From Pseudomonas sp. RIT623 (GTDB taxonomy: Bacteria; Pseudomonadota; Gammaproteobacteria; Pseudomonadales; Pseudomonadaceae): a DNA stretch of 64,000 nucleotides. The notes under the pieces are model-generated. The model did not search any database, had not been told where the DNA came from, and saw only the letters and a list, made by a program, of their open reading frames with translations. The position numbers and the translations under genes are program-made. Of this stretch, positions 1 to 7,267 are shown one piece after another (position 1 is the first letter of the stretch; each line of letters begins with the position of its first letter). The stretch spans positions 1 to 64,000 of the forward strand of contig NZ_SOZA01000017.1 in the NCBI RefSeq assembly GCF_004519305.1. Reading direction: 5' to 3'.

Positions 1-1
1 T

Positions 2-952
2 GCCAACTGGCGGCAAACTGCCGACCTGTTGTTCAACCCCGTTGCCGGCGCAGGCTCGGCTTTCGTCGCCTCGCTCAAGGTCTTTCATTTCCAGCGCTTT
101 TTGCTGTGCAGCGGACGCCTGGCCGCTGCCCGGTATGAGCGCGACCGTTCTCGATTGGGCTGGTGCGACCTCGACCACTACCTGCTGCACCTGCCGTTGC
201 AGCATGGCCTGGCCTGCGCCAATGGCCTGCGCGTTCGCCCTGGGGATGTAGTGGCACTCGACCTGAGCCAGCCCGCGACCTTCGGCATGACGGCCGGCGA
301 GGGCCTGAGCCTGGTGGTGCCGCGCACGGCGTTTGGGCAGGAGCCCCCGCTCCTGCATGGCTTGCGCCTGCGCCGGGACAGCGCGGTGGGACACTTGCTG
401 GCCGGCCTGCTGACTTCACTCGCCGTCGCCGCGACACAGTTGAGCCAGGCGCAGGCGGTGCAGCTGGGCTCGCCGTTACTGAGGGTGGTCGCTGCCTGCC
501 TGCTCAGCGAAGGCACGCAGCAGCAGGCCCTGGTGCCGTCCAGCCAAGGGGCGCTCGGGCGCCGGGCGCGTCAGTACATCGAGCTCAACCTGCACCGCGA
601 CGATTTGACCCCGGCACACCTGGCCAAGGCCGTGGGCACCTCGCGCAGTCAGCTGTACCGCGCCTTCGCGCCCTTTGGCGGGGTCGGGCACTACCTGCTG
701 CAGCGCCGTCTGCGACGCTGCCTGCTGGCCCTGGGCGAGCCTGGCAATGCCGGGCGGCGCATTGGCGACCTGGCCTATGCCCATGGATTCGTCGACGAGG
801 GGCATTTCAGCAAGGTGTTTCGCAAGGCGTTCGGATTATCGCCCCGGGCCGCGCGCCGCGCACTGCAACGCGGTGAACTGACCGGCCTGCGCCTGTCAGC
901 CAGCGAGCCACCTTCGCTGGCGCGCTGGCTGCACGCACTCGCCGACCAATGA
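2..952 (+). CDS. AraC-family transcriptional regulator (5' end outside window)
   Basis: C-terminal 316 residues of a helix-turn-helix regulator. The frame is open to the first base of the window, so the true start lies upstream; the internal TTG at 29 is probably not the start. The last ~100 residues carry the AraC/XylS signature: a first helix-turn-helix around 'AKAVGTSRSQLYRAF' and a second around 'DLAYAHGFVDEGHFSKVFRKAFG', ending in a 'SPRAARR' segment. The N-terminal part resembles the cupin-like AraC-binding domain of regulators that sense small aromatics or other ligands ('FHFQRFLLCSGRL...'). The ligand cannot be told from sequence. It lies 190 bp upstream of the DUF2589 cluster on the same strand and might control it, but no evidence shows this. 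Confidence 0.88.
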   Translation, partial: ANWRQTADLLFNPVAGAGSAFVASLKVFHFQRFLLCSGRLAAARYERDRSRLGWCDLDHYLLHLPLQHGLACANGLRVRPGDVVALDLSQPATFGMTAGEGLSLVVPRTAFGQEPPLLHGLRLRRDSAVGHLLAGLLTSLAVAATQLSQAQAVQLGSPLLRVVAACLLSEGTQQQALVPSSQGALGRRARQYIELNLHRDDLTPAHLAKAVGTSRSQLYRAFAPFGGVGHYLLQRRLRRCLLALGEPGNAGRRIGDLAYAHGFVDEGHFSKVFRKAFGLSPRAARRALQRGELTGLRLSASEPPSLARWLHALADQ

Positions 953-1145
953 CATTGGGACCGCTGGCCAGGTTTCCGGGACGCATGGCCCCGGACGCCT
1001 GGCGCCGCTCGCCGTACGCTGGCCTCACCTGCTAACCCAACCACCCATCAACCCGGTGCCGTCGTCAGGGCCTGAACCTGCAACGCGCGATCCCCCGAAG
1101 CCACCCGGACGGCATCGGCACCGCAACAGACAAGGAGCGTCGGAC

Positions 1146-1634
1146 GTGGCGAATCAATCCCTCCATCACCTCATCCAGAGCATCGCCGGCGCGGTCGCCG
1201 AGGCGCAGGACAAGATCCAGCGCTTCCAGGTCTCGACCGTGCGCCAGTACTTCGACGAAGACAACCGCCCGGTCAGCATCGATGTGCGCCTGCCATCCCA
1301 TTCGCCCGAGGCGCGCGAAGGCGAGGAGCGCGTGGTGCGGGTGCCACTGCTGTCACTGGTGGGGGCACGGCTGATGGCCGTCAAGGACATGGAAATCTCG
1401 TTCGAGGTAGGGCTGAACGCCGATGACGGCTCGGCCGCGAACGTCGGGCCGGCAAAACCCGGCGCCGATGACTCGGGCTGGCCGAGCGAGAACCACAAGG
1501 CTCTGAACGTCGACCTGGGCGTTCGCCGCAATGGTGAAGGCGGGCCACTGGCGCGCGTCACCCTCAAAGTCGAAACCCAGCCCCCTTCGGAGGGGATGGC
1601 TCGGCTGCTGCAAAACCTCGATAAATTGATCTAG
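1146..1634 (+). CDS. DUF2589 domain protein, first copy
   Basis: 162-residue protein of the uncharacterised DUF2589 family. I chose the GTG at 1146 because AAGGAG lies 8 bases upstream (1132-1137); an ATG at 1056 in the same frame would add a Pro/Arg-rich tail with no ribosome site. The body has the family layout: an amphipathic start ('SLHHLIQSIAGAVAEAQ'), a segment 'RVVRVPLLSLVGARLMAVKDMEISFEVGL' and a beta-rich end repeating 'VTLKVETQPPSEGMARLLQNL'. No signal peptide or membrane segment. It heads a tightly packed cluster and is followed 11 bp later by a second family member; the two share the 'VPLL..V......I..MEISF/DITFDMEV' core. Function unknown. Confidence 0.8.
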   Translation: MANQSLHHLIQSIAGAVAEAQDKIQRFQVSTVRQYFDEDNRPVSIDVRLPSHSPEAREGEERVVRVPLLSLVGARLMAVKDMEISFEVGLNADDGSAANVGPAKPGADDSGWPSENHKALNVDLGVRRNGEGGPLARVTLKVETQPPSEGMARLLQNLDKLI

Positions 1635-1645
1635 GAGAGACACAG

Positions 1646-2260
1646 ATGGCTAACTTCTCGATGGGTGACCAGTTCCGCGGCCTGCCCATGGGCGACCTGA
1701 TCGGTGGTCCGCTGACCGCCGCTTGCGACGCCCAGGTCCGCCTGGCCAACGCTACCGCCGACTTCATCAAGGTGATCGGTTTCCTGCCCCCGGCGCCCGA
1801 CCCGAACAACACCGACCCCAACCGGGTAGGTGATGTGCGCACGGTCAGCTTCCGCTTCGACCGCCCCTCCACCAGCAAGCCCGACGACGGCACCATCCCC
1901 ATGGAGCGCGTCGAGCTGGAAGTACCGCTGCTGGCGGTGGTCAAGGTGCCGAACCTGTCGATCAACAAGGTCGACATCACCTTCGACATGGAGGTGAAGA
2001 ACTCCGAGCAATCACGCGAAGCCACCGACGCCCAGGCGGCGATGTCGGCCGAGGCCAGCGTGGGCTGGGGGCCGTTCAGCGCCAAGGTCAACATCTCCGG
2101 CTCGGTGTCCTCGCACAAGGAGAACACCCGCTCGACCGACCAGTCGGCCAAGTACCACGTCGAGGTGCACGCCGCCGACGACGGTATGCCGGAAGGGCTG
2201 GCCCGGGTGCTGGACATGATCTCGCAGTCGGTTGCGCCAAAAGCCATCACCCAGCAGTAA
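1646..2260 (+). CDS. DUF2589 domain protein, second copy
   Basis: 204 residues, second DUF2589-family protein, with AGGAGA upstream of the ATG. Residues ~1-45 contain 'GLPMGDLIGGPLTAACDAQVRLANATADFI', followed by a beta-rich core with 'VELEVPLLAVVKVPNLSINKVDITFDMEVKNSEQS', then a Ser-rich loop region and a C-terminal 'MPEGLARVLDMISQSV' that mirrors the end of the preceding protein. No secretion signal. The matching ends and cores suggest the pair arose by duplication and may form hetero-oligomers; that is inference. The family has no established function. Confidence 0.85.
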   Translation: MANFSMGDQFRGLPMGDLIGGPLTAACDAQVRLANATADFIKVIGFLPPAPDPNNTDPNRVGDVRTVSFRFDRPSTSKPDDGTIPMERVELEVPLLAVVKVPNLSINKVDITFDMEVKNSEQSREATDAQAAMSAEASVGWGPFSAKVNISGSVSSHKENTRSTDQSAKYHVEVHAADDGMPEGLARVLDMISQSVAPKAITQQ

Positions 2261-2346
2261 GGGTGAGCGGCTCAGCGTCAGCCCCAGGTGCGTCTGAGCT
2301 GTGACCAGGGGTTGGCCGTCAGTCTTTTCCGGAAAGGAGTTCCGTG

Positions 2347-2619
2347 ATGTTCGATCTAACGGACGTGGGATATGTGAAACGCATCGTCGTCGGCAGCACC
2401 GATCCGGAGAAGCTGACGTCGCAGGATGTGATCCAGGCGCAGACCGCGCTGCTCAACCGCTGCCTGAACGAGCCGCCCAAGGGGCGCATCGTCGGCATCG
2501 AGAAGAGCTTCAACCTGCTCAACATCGGCGAGCACCAGGTGGTGCTGCAGTCGCTCATCTACCACGTGGGCTTCGCCCGTCGGCCGTTCTGGCTGCCCGA
2601 CGAGCAGGAGGCCTCGTGA
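2347..2619 (+). CDS. Small conserved-looking protein of DUF2589 cluster, unknown function
   Basis: 90-residue acidic/amphipathic soluble protein. An AAAGGAG site ends 7-8 bases before the ATG at 2347 (the GTG at 2344 is too close). I do not recognise a domain. It begins 'MFDLTDVGYVKRIVVGSTDPEKLTSQDVIQAQTAL' in style, has no signal peptide, Cys or membrane segment, and contains a central 'KGRIVGIEKSFNLLNIGEHQVVLQ' beta-like stretch that reads like a small binding or adaptor protein. Its stop codon overlaps the next start (TGATG), so the two are almost certainly translationally coupled. Confidence 0.7.
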   Translation: MFDLTDVGYVKRIVVGSTDPEKLTSQDVIQAQTALLNRCLNEPPKGRIVGIEKSFNLLNIGEHQVVLQSLIYHVGFARRPFWLPDEQEAS

Positions 2620-2924
2620 TGAATCACCTCGAAGAATTCGTCCAGGCCTTGGGTGGCGCCATGGCCTGCGCGCAGCAGGCCACCGGGTACCGCTGGCCGG
2701 GTATCCGCATCGCCCAGATGCAAGTGGTGCTGGCGGCGACCGTCGAGCCAGGCGACGCCCCAGGCTGCCTGGCCATACGGGTCGGCCGCGCGCCACGCGG
2801 CAAGCAAACCGTGCATGAGTTGAGCATCGCCGTGCCCGGCGATGCCCAGGAGGCGATTGTCGTGCGCCTCGATGGCGAGCTGTTCGGGCACTACCGGAGG
2901 CCCGGCGATGGCCAGGCCAACTGA
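2619..2924 (+). CDS. Small protein coupled to preceding gene, unknown function
   Basis: 101 residues. Start chosen at the ATG that overlaps the upstream stop (TGATG); the frame is open further upstream but only as a shadow of the previous gene. Begins 'MNHLEEFVQALGGAMACAQQATGYRWPGIRIAQMQVVLAATVEPG' and continues with beta-like segments ending '...IVVRLDGELFGHYRRPGDG'. The N-terminal part ('FVQALGGAMACAQQ') is reminiscent of the amphipathic start of DUF2589 proteins in this cluster, so it may be a distant relative or partner. No signal peptide or transmembrane helix. Confidence 0.65.
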   Translation: MNHLEEFVQALGGAMACAQQATGYRWPGIRIAQMQVVLAATVEPGDAPGCLAIRVGRAPRGKQTVHELSIAVPGDAQEAIVVRLDGELFGHYRRPGDGQAN

Positions 2925-2967
2925 CCGCTCGATGCGGCTACTGCTGTCAACCCAGGAGACCCGAACC

Positions 2968-3141
2968 ATGCGCACCCTCTTGAAGAAGAAGCCCGGCGAA
3001 CCGGCGCGGATGTCCACCGGCAGGCGTGTGCTGTGCGCCATCGGCGCGGCGCTGTTGTCGGCGCTGGTGGCCCTCGGTGCTATCCAACCCGACCTGGCCT
3101 TGGCCATCGCCAAATGGGCGGGGCTGGTGCTGGCGTTCTGA
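2968..3141 (+). CDS. Small membrane protein (holin-sized), unknown function
   Basis: 57 residues from the ATG at 2968, which has AGGAG 10 bases upstream; an in-frame ATG at 2908 with GGAGG upstream would give 77 residues. Basic N-terminus ('MRTLLKKKPGEPARMSTGRR') followed by a hydrophobic stretch of ~20 residues and a second weaker one after a Gln-Pro turn ('LCAIGAALLSALVALGAIQP', then 'DLALAIAKWAGLVLAF'). Size and layout would suit a holin or small membrane anchor. It lies upstream of a cell-wall hydrolase, which makes a lysis/secretion role conceivable, but nothing in the sequence proves it. Confidence 0.6.
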   Translation: MRTLLKKKPGEPARMSTGRRVLCAIGAALLSALVALGAIQPDLALAIAKWAGLVLAF

Positions 3142-3172
3142 ACCCTGCGATCAACCAACAAGGAGAGTCACC

Positions 3173-3562
3173 ATGAAACAGCAACTGGCAACCGTACTGG
3201 TGGGGGCCTTGGCCCTCACCAGCCTGGCCTCGGCCTGGGCCGTCGAGTACCGCGGCACGCTCAAGGACGAGGGGCGCAACATTCCCGTGGTCGTGGATAT
3301 CGAGCCCAGTGCCGGGCTGGGGGATCGGGCAGGCAATGTGCGCTTCAGTGGCGACTGGAAATGCGGCTTCGACCTGGAATACAGCGGGGCCAACGGCCAG
3401 GTCGACAGCTATAGCCTCGAGGGCGCGGGCCCCGGCCGCTGCGGACCACTGACGCAGGGCTACCTGCAGAGCAGCCAAGGTGGCGGCGGCCTGCAACTGC
3501 AACTGTTCACCCAACGCAACAAGCTGGCCTACAGCCTGACCGTCTTGCCGTCCGGCAAGTAA
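3173..3562 (+). CDS. Predicted periplasmic small beta-rich protein, unknown function
   Basis: 129 residues with an obvious Sec signal peptide ('MKQQLATVLVGALALTSL' then 'ASAWA', cleavage near residue 23) and AAGGAGAG before the ATG. The mature part is polar and beta-rich and has two Cys residues ('WKCGFDLEY', 'GRCGPLT') able to form a disulfide. No family recognised. It sits between the small membrane protein and the GH19 enzyme in the cluster, so it is a candidate periplasmic partner or inhibitor for one of the exported products. Confidence 0.7.
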   Translation: MKQQLATVLVGALALTSLASAWAVEYRGTLKDEGRNIPVVVDIEPSAGLGDRAGNVRFSGDWKCGFDLEYSGANGQVDSYSLEGAGPGRCGPLTQGYLQSSQGGGGLQLQLFTQRNKLAYSLTVLPSGK

Positions 3563-3653
3563 CGCCGCCACCCGACACCTTTTGTTCCGCCAACAAGGCA
3601 CGGCTTGCCCGCTGCCCCACGGGGAGCGGCTTGCCCGGAAAAAGGAGCAGACC

Positions 3654-4436
3654 ATGTGCATCACCAACAGCGTAGGAACCGGTGGCAACAACGCGGCCGC
3701 CGATGTGCGCAGCCTGCAGTTGCTGCTCAACCTCAACAGCGGCCAACGCGGTTTCAGTTGCGCGCTCGGTACCGATGGCCTGTGGGGCGCGGGCACTCGC
3801 AGCGCCCTGGAGAACTTCCAGCAGATCATCGCCAGCCCGGTGGGCAAGCCAGTGGTGGCGGGCGATGCGACCCTGGCCGCGTTGCGCGGCGGCCTGTCCG
3901 GCGGGCTCACCCAGGCCAAGCTCTGGTTGGCGCTGATCAACGCCAGCAGCGCACGCATCGCCGCGTTCCATCAACCCTTGCTCGATGTGCTGACCCGCTA
4001 CCGCATCGACACGCCGCTGCGCATCGCCCACTTCCTCGCGCAGATCGCCCATGAGAGCGGTTGCCTGCGTTACACCGAGGAGCTGGCCAGCGGCAGCGCC
4101 TACGAGGGGCGCAAGGACCTGGGCAACCTGCAGCCGGGCGATGGCCCGCGCTTCAAGGGCCGCGGGCTGATCCAGCTCACCGGCCGCACCAACTACCGCC
4201 AGTACGGCCAGTACTGCAAGCGCGACTTCGAGAACAAGGACGACCCCGCCCTGGTGAGCAGCGATCCGGCCCTGGCGGTGGATGTCGCCGGCTGGTTCTG
4301 GGCCAACCGCAAACTCAACGACTGGGCCGACAAGGACGACCTGCGCGAGGTCACCCGGCGCGTCAATGGCGGCTTCAACGGCCTTGACGATCGCGCCGCC
4401 TACCTCGTCCGGGCCAAGTGGCTGCTGCTCGGTTGA
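3654..4436 (+). CDS. GH19 chitinase/lysozyme-like hydrolase with peptidoglycan-binding domain
   Basis: 260 residues from ATG 3654 (AAAAAGGAG upstream). Residues ~10-80 form a PG_binding_1-type domain ('DVRSLQLLLNLN...LGTDGLWGAGTRSALENFQ'); residues ~85-260 are a glycoside hydrolase family 19 domain with catalytic-type Glu in 'HESG' (about residue 134), 'YTEELASGSAYEGR' and the hallmark 'GPRFKGRGLIQLTGRTNY'. GH19 enzymes of this size in Pseudomonas and its phages mostly cut peptidoglycan rather than chitin. No signal peptide, as in phage endolysins, so export would need a holin-like or other route. Next to it are a small membrane protein, a periplasmic protein and a secreted nuclease. Phage endolysin origin is possible, though no other phage genes are present. 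Confidence 0.9.
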   Translation: MCITNSVGTGGNNAAADVRSLQLLLNLNSGQRGFSCALGTDGLWGAGTRSALENFQQIIASPVGKPVVAGDATLAALRGGLSGGLTQAKLWLALINASSARIAAFHQPLLDVLTRYRIDTPLRIAHFLAQIAHESGCLRYTEELASGSAYEGRKDLGNLQPGDGPRFKGRGLIQLTGRTNYRQYGQYCKRDFENKDDPALVSSDPALAVDVAGWFWANRKLNDWADKDDLREVTRRVNGGFNGLDDRAAYLVRAKWLLLG

Positions 4437-4513
4437 CCCCATTCGCGTTTTCCGCCGGCAGCGGCGGAGCCAGAGGACAACAACGTCCTGTCACTGCAAA
4501 AAGGAGCTTCAAG

Positions 4514-5068
4514 ATGAAAAAGACTTTCGCACTTAACCCAGCACGTACCGCACTGGCGGGCCTGGCGGTAATCGGTAGCCTGGCCTTCACCCTGGTGCCG
4601 ATGGGATCCGCCCAGGCTGCCGTGCAATGTCCGCAGCCCAACTCGGGCGGCGCCCCGGTGGTCAACCAGCAGCATGTGTTCTGCGGCGAGGTGGCCAACA
4701 ACCGGGCCAAGGGCTTCCATAGCCGACCGGCGGGCCAGCTGCCAGCCACCGTGGCCTTCACGGCGGCCACCACCAATACCCCGCAGGGGCCTGCCGGGAT
4801 CTATGTGTTGCGTAGTTTCAACATCACCCAGCACGGTGTCACCGCCACCAAGAGCATCTCCACGATGTTCCCGGACAGCTGCTCGCAGGCCAATGTGGTG
4901 GCGGCCATCCAGAACGCCTACAACAACCGCACGGCATTGAATGGCAATGAATTCCGCGGCCCGTCGGGCGCGAGCTGCCAGGCCGGCACCCCGGCGGCGT
5001 CGTTCAACATCGTCGGCTACATGGATGCCACTGGCACGGTGGTGACCACGGCCTATCCTGACTACTGA
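4514..5068 (+). CDS. Secreted EndoU-type ribonuclease (candidate toxin)
   Basis: 184 residues from ATG 4514 with AAGGAG upstream. Residues 1-36 are a signal peptide ending 'GSAQA'. The rest matches the bacterial EndoU nuclease pattern: His54 in 'NQQHVFCGE', His69 in 'AKGFHSRPAG' (15 residues apart, as in characterised EndoU toxins), then 'KSISTMFPDSCSQANVVAAI' which fits the family's K..ST.FPD.W....V..I block, with Lys113 a likely catalytic residue. EndoU domains are known as C-terminal toxins of contact-dependent and polymorphic systems; a free-standing form with its own signal peptide is less usual. The downstream 86-residue gene is a candidate immunity gene. Catalysis is inferred, not shown. 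Confidence 0.82.
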   Translation: MKKTFALNPARTALAGLAVIGSLAFTLVPMGSAQAAVQCPQPNSGGAPVVNQQHVFCGEVANNRAKGFHSRPAGQLPATVAFTAATTNTPQGPAGIYVLRSFNITQHGVTATKSISTMFPDSCSQANVVAAIQNAYNNRTALNGNEFRGPSGASCQAGTPAASFNIVGYMDATGTVVTTAYPDY

Positions 5069-5089
5069 TTCTGCGTCATCCTCGGCAGG

Positions 5090-5120
5090 GCCGGGCGCAA
5101 TGCCCGGCTCTTTTCGTTTT
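5090..5120 (+). terminator. Intrinsic terminator after the EndoU gene
   Basis: Perfect 7-bp stem GCCGGGC (5090-5096) / GCCCGGC (5102-5108) with loop GCAAT, followed directly by TCTTTTCGTTTT. It lies between the EndoU gene and the small downstream gene, so the latter may depend on read-through or its own promoter. Confidence 0.85.
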
Positions 5121-5140
5121 CCCGGCAAAGGAGCCTGCGC

Positions 5141-5401
5141 ATGTCCAACCCTAATACGTCTGGTTTTCAACAGTTCCTCGACGACGAGGTGACGGGTGTT
5201 GCTCGCGAGCACCTGCTGGAGAAGGCCCTGGCCGCGCGGCAGAACCGGGTGGTGGAAGCTTACAGTGGCAATGCCTACTACGTGGCCTTCGAAGAGGATG
5301 AGGTGGTGATCGAGCACCACTATGTGGAGGATTGGCCCGCCGTGCGCCTGCCTTTGCAGGCGTTCATCACGGCCTTGCAGACGGATGCCAGCAACCCGTA
5401 G
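5141..5401 (+). CDS. Small acidic protein, candidate immunity protein for the EndoU nuclease
   Basis: 86 residues, ATG with AAAGGAG 8 bases upstream. Strongly acidic, no signal peptide, so cytoplasmic. Contains 'NAYYVAFEEDEVVIEHHYVEDWPAVRLPLQAF', a beta-hairpin-like acidic segment typical in style of small immunity proteins that bind basic nucleases. I do not recognise a named family. Position directly after a secreted EndoU nuclease is the main argument. Its stop lies in the arm of a 21-bp terminator palindrome. The gene is separated from EndoU by an intrinsic terminator, which argues for independent expression. Confidence 0.65.
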   Translation: MSNPNTSGFQQFLDDEVTGVAREHLLEKALAARQNRVVEAYSGNAYYVAFEEDEVVIEHHYVEDWPAVRLPLQAFITALQTDASNP

Positions 5402-5433
5402 GAGCCAGCAAGGCTGGCTCCTACGGGTTGCTG
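5389..5433. terminator. Bidirectional terminator, perfect 21-bp inverted repeat
   Basis: Arms 5389-5409 and 5413-5433 are exact complements around a 3-base loop (AAG). It lies between convergent genes and contains the stop codon of the small acidic protein. The arm sequence (GTAGGAGCCAGC) is a common Pseudomonas intergenic palindrome; a degenerate relative occurs near 15848-15875. Confidence 0.85.
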
Positions 5434-5449
5434 GTGCGAGCGAGCGCAA

Positions 5450-6736
5450 TCACGGCGTGCGGGTCACCCGCCACAGGGTATTGGCCAGGTCATCGGCAAT
5501 GATCAACGCCCCCCTGGGATCGACCGTCACCCCCACCGGCCGCCCGCGGGTCTTGCCGTCCTTGCCGCGAAAACCGCTGGCGAAGTCCACCGGCTCGCCC
5601 GCCGGCTTGCCTGCGCGAAACGGCACGAAGATCACCTTGTAGCCCACCGGGTTGGGGCGGTTCCAACTGCCATGCTCGCCGACGAAGACACCTTCGGCGA
5701 AGCGTTCGCCCATGGCCGCGCTGGAGAAATCCAGCCCCAGCGCCGCCACGTGCGAGCCCAGGCTGTAGTCGGGCTTGATCGCGGCCTGTACCTTCTGCGG
5801 GTTCTGCGGCCGCACGCGGTCGTCGACGTTCTGCCCCCAGTAGCTGTAGGGCCAGCCGTAGAACGCGCCTTCCTTGACGGACGTCAGGTAGTCCGGCACC
5901 AGGTCCGGCCCCAGTTCGTCACGCTCGTTGACCACGGCCCACAACTGTCCGCTGTCGGGCTGGATGGCCAGCGCGGTGGGGTTGCGCAGGCCGGTGGCGT
6001 AGGGGCGGTGGGCGCCGCTCACGGCGTCGATCTGCCAGACCATGGCGCGGTCGGTCTCCACCTCCAGGCCGCGTTCGGTGATGTTGCTGTTGGAGCCGAT
6101 GCCGACGTACAGGTAGCGGCCATCGGGGCTGATGGCCAGCGACTTGGTCCAGTGGTGGTTGATCGCGGCGGGCAGGTCGCTGACCTTGGTCGGCGGGGCG
6201 TCGGCCTTCGTCTGGCCATCCCGGTAGTCGAAGCGTACCAGCGCGTCCTGGTTGGCCACGTACAGCTTGCCGTCGGCGTAGGCCAAGCCATAGGGGGCGT
6301 TGAGGTTGTCGGCGAACACCGTCCGCAGTTCGTACAGGCCATCGCCGTCGGCATCGCGCAGCAGGGTCAGGCGGTTGCCGCCCTTGACCTGGGTGTTGCC
6401 CTTGGCCTTTATCTGGCTGGCGATCACGTCCTTGGGCTTGAGCTTGGCGGCGCTGCCGCCGCGGCCTTCGGCTACGAGAATGTCGCCGTTGGGCAGCACC
6501 AGGCTCTGGCGCGGGATCTTCAGGTCGGTGGCTATGGCGCTGATACTGTAGCCGGCCGGCACTGTGGGTTTCTGCTCGCCCCAGGCGGCCGGTTGGGCGA
6601 TCTTCATGCTCGGCAGCAGGCCGCGCTCGGGCGTCGGCAATTTCGGGTCCGGGCCGTGGGCCTGGGTCTGTTCGCCGTCACCGCCGCAGGCGGTGAGCAG
6701 CAGGGCCATGCTCAGGGCGCTCAGTGCCAGCTTCAT
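5450..6736 (-). CDS. PQQ-dependent sorbosone/glucose-type dehydrogenase lipoprotein
   Basis: 428 residues. Signal peptide with lipobox 'LLTAC' (Cys17), so a periplasmic lipoprotein. The rest is a six-bladed beta-propeller of the glucose/sorbosone dehydrogenase (GSDH) family: 'PNGDILVAEGRGG', 'NAPYGLAYADGKLYVAN', 'HHWTKSLAISPDGRYLYVGIGSNSN', 'GLRNPTALAIQPDSGQLWAVVNERDELG', 'FVGEHGSWNR' and 'GRPVGVTVDPRGALIIADD'. The family oxidises sugars or aldoses with pyrroloquinoline quinone; the substrate here is unknown. Its start overlaps the stop of the upstream DUF2231 gene by 4 bases (ATGA), so they are co-transcribed. Confidence 0.88.
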   Translation of the reverse strand: MKLALSALSMALLLTACGGDGEQTQAHGPDPKLPTPERGLLPSMKIAQPAAWGEQKPTVPAGYSISAIATDLKIPRQSLVLPNGDILVAEGRGGSAAKLKPKDVIASQIKAKGNTQVKGGNRLTLLRDADGDGLYELRTVFADNLNAPYGLAYADGKLYVANQDALVRFDYRDGQTKADAPPTKVSDLPAAINHHWTKSLAISPDGRYLYVGIGSNSNITERGLEVETDRAMVWQIDAVSGAHRPYATGLRNPTALAIQPDSGQLWAVVNERDELGPDLVPDYLTSVKEGAFYGWPYSYWGQNVDDRVRPQNPQKVQAAIKPDYSLGSHVAALGLDFSSAAMGERFAEGVFVGEHGSWNRPNPVGYKVIFVPFRAGKPAGEPVDFASGFRGKDGKTRGRPVGVTVDPRGALIIADDLANTLWRVTRTP

Positions 6737-7155
6737 GCTTCACCTCCATGGCGCAGGTTGGTCATGCCGATGGCGGTGGCGATCAGCGCCAGCACGCTGA
6801 CGATCGCCGACAGCACCAGCCCGGCGGGCATCACCGCCCAGGCGTCCTTGGCGTGCTCGAAGGCGTTGACCAGGCCCAGCAGCCAGGTCGCCAGCAGCAC
6901 CATGAAATACCAGGTCGGGCGGCCGGCCTTGCGCGGCGCGCGGATCAGGTTGGCCAGGGCGAACAGCAGCGCCAAGCCGCTGAACAGCAGCGCGCCGGCG
7001 ACCAGCCAGGCGGCGAAGTTGCTCCACTGGATCTGGTAGCTCTGGTAGTAGGCGAGGTCGCTCAGCAGGGCGCCGAGGAACAATGGCACGCTGCCGGCGA
7101 GCAGGGTCGCATGCAGTGGGCCGGGGGTGGTACGGGGCAGGGTGGTCGTGGTCAC
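6733..7155 (-). CDS. DUF2231-like four-helix membrane protein
   Basis: 140 residues from a GTG at 7155, preceded by AAGGAG 5 bases upstream; this is better than the in-frame ATG further out. Four hydrophobic helices ('LLAGSVPLFLGALLSDLAYY', 'AAWLVAGALLFSGLALLFALANLI', 'WYFMVLLATWLLGLVNAFEH', 'LVLSAIVSVLALIATAIG'), the layout of DUF2231 inner-membrane proteins. Conserved His in 'GPLHATLL' and 'EHAKDAW' may bind heme or a quinone. Overlap with the sorbosone dehydrogenase gene suggests it links that periplasmic dehydrogenase to the membrane; this is inference. Confidence 0.75.
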   Translation of the reverse strand: MTTTTLPRTTPGPLHATLLAGSVPLFLGALLSDLAYYQSYQIQWSNFAAWLVAGALLFSGLALLFALANLIRAPRKAGRPTWYFMVLLATWLLGLVNAFEHAKDAWAVMPAGLVLSAIVSVLALIATAIGMTNLRHGGEA

Positions 7156-7267
7156 GGAGGCTCCTTGTCGTTCGGCGATCCAGGGGGCGCGCGCAGGGCG
7201 CATAGGGGAGGATCGTGAGCAAGGCGCATTAGTTCAGTGCAATCGACTCAGTCCATGCCCCGGGAGT

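Noticed and set aside
1056..1145. ATG at 1056 as the start of the first DUF2589 protein
   Set aside because: Adds a Pro/Arg/Arg-rich tail with no ribosome site, whereas GTG 1146 has AAGGAG at ideal spacing.
3654..5068. Remnant prophage lysis cassette as the whole explanation of the first cluster
   Set aside because: GH19 plus a small membrane protein fits, but DUF2589 proteins, a signal-peptide-bearing EndoU and periplasmic protein do not, and no other phage gene is near.
5672..7039. Plus-strand open frame of 455 codons opposite sorbosone dehydrogenase and DUF2231
   Set aside because: Antisense shadow in a high-G+C region; the minus-strand products have clear motifs and ribosome sites.
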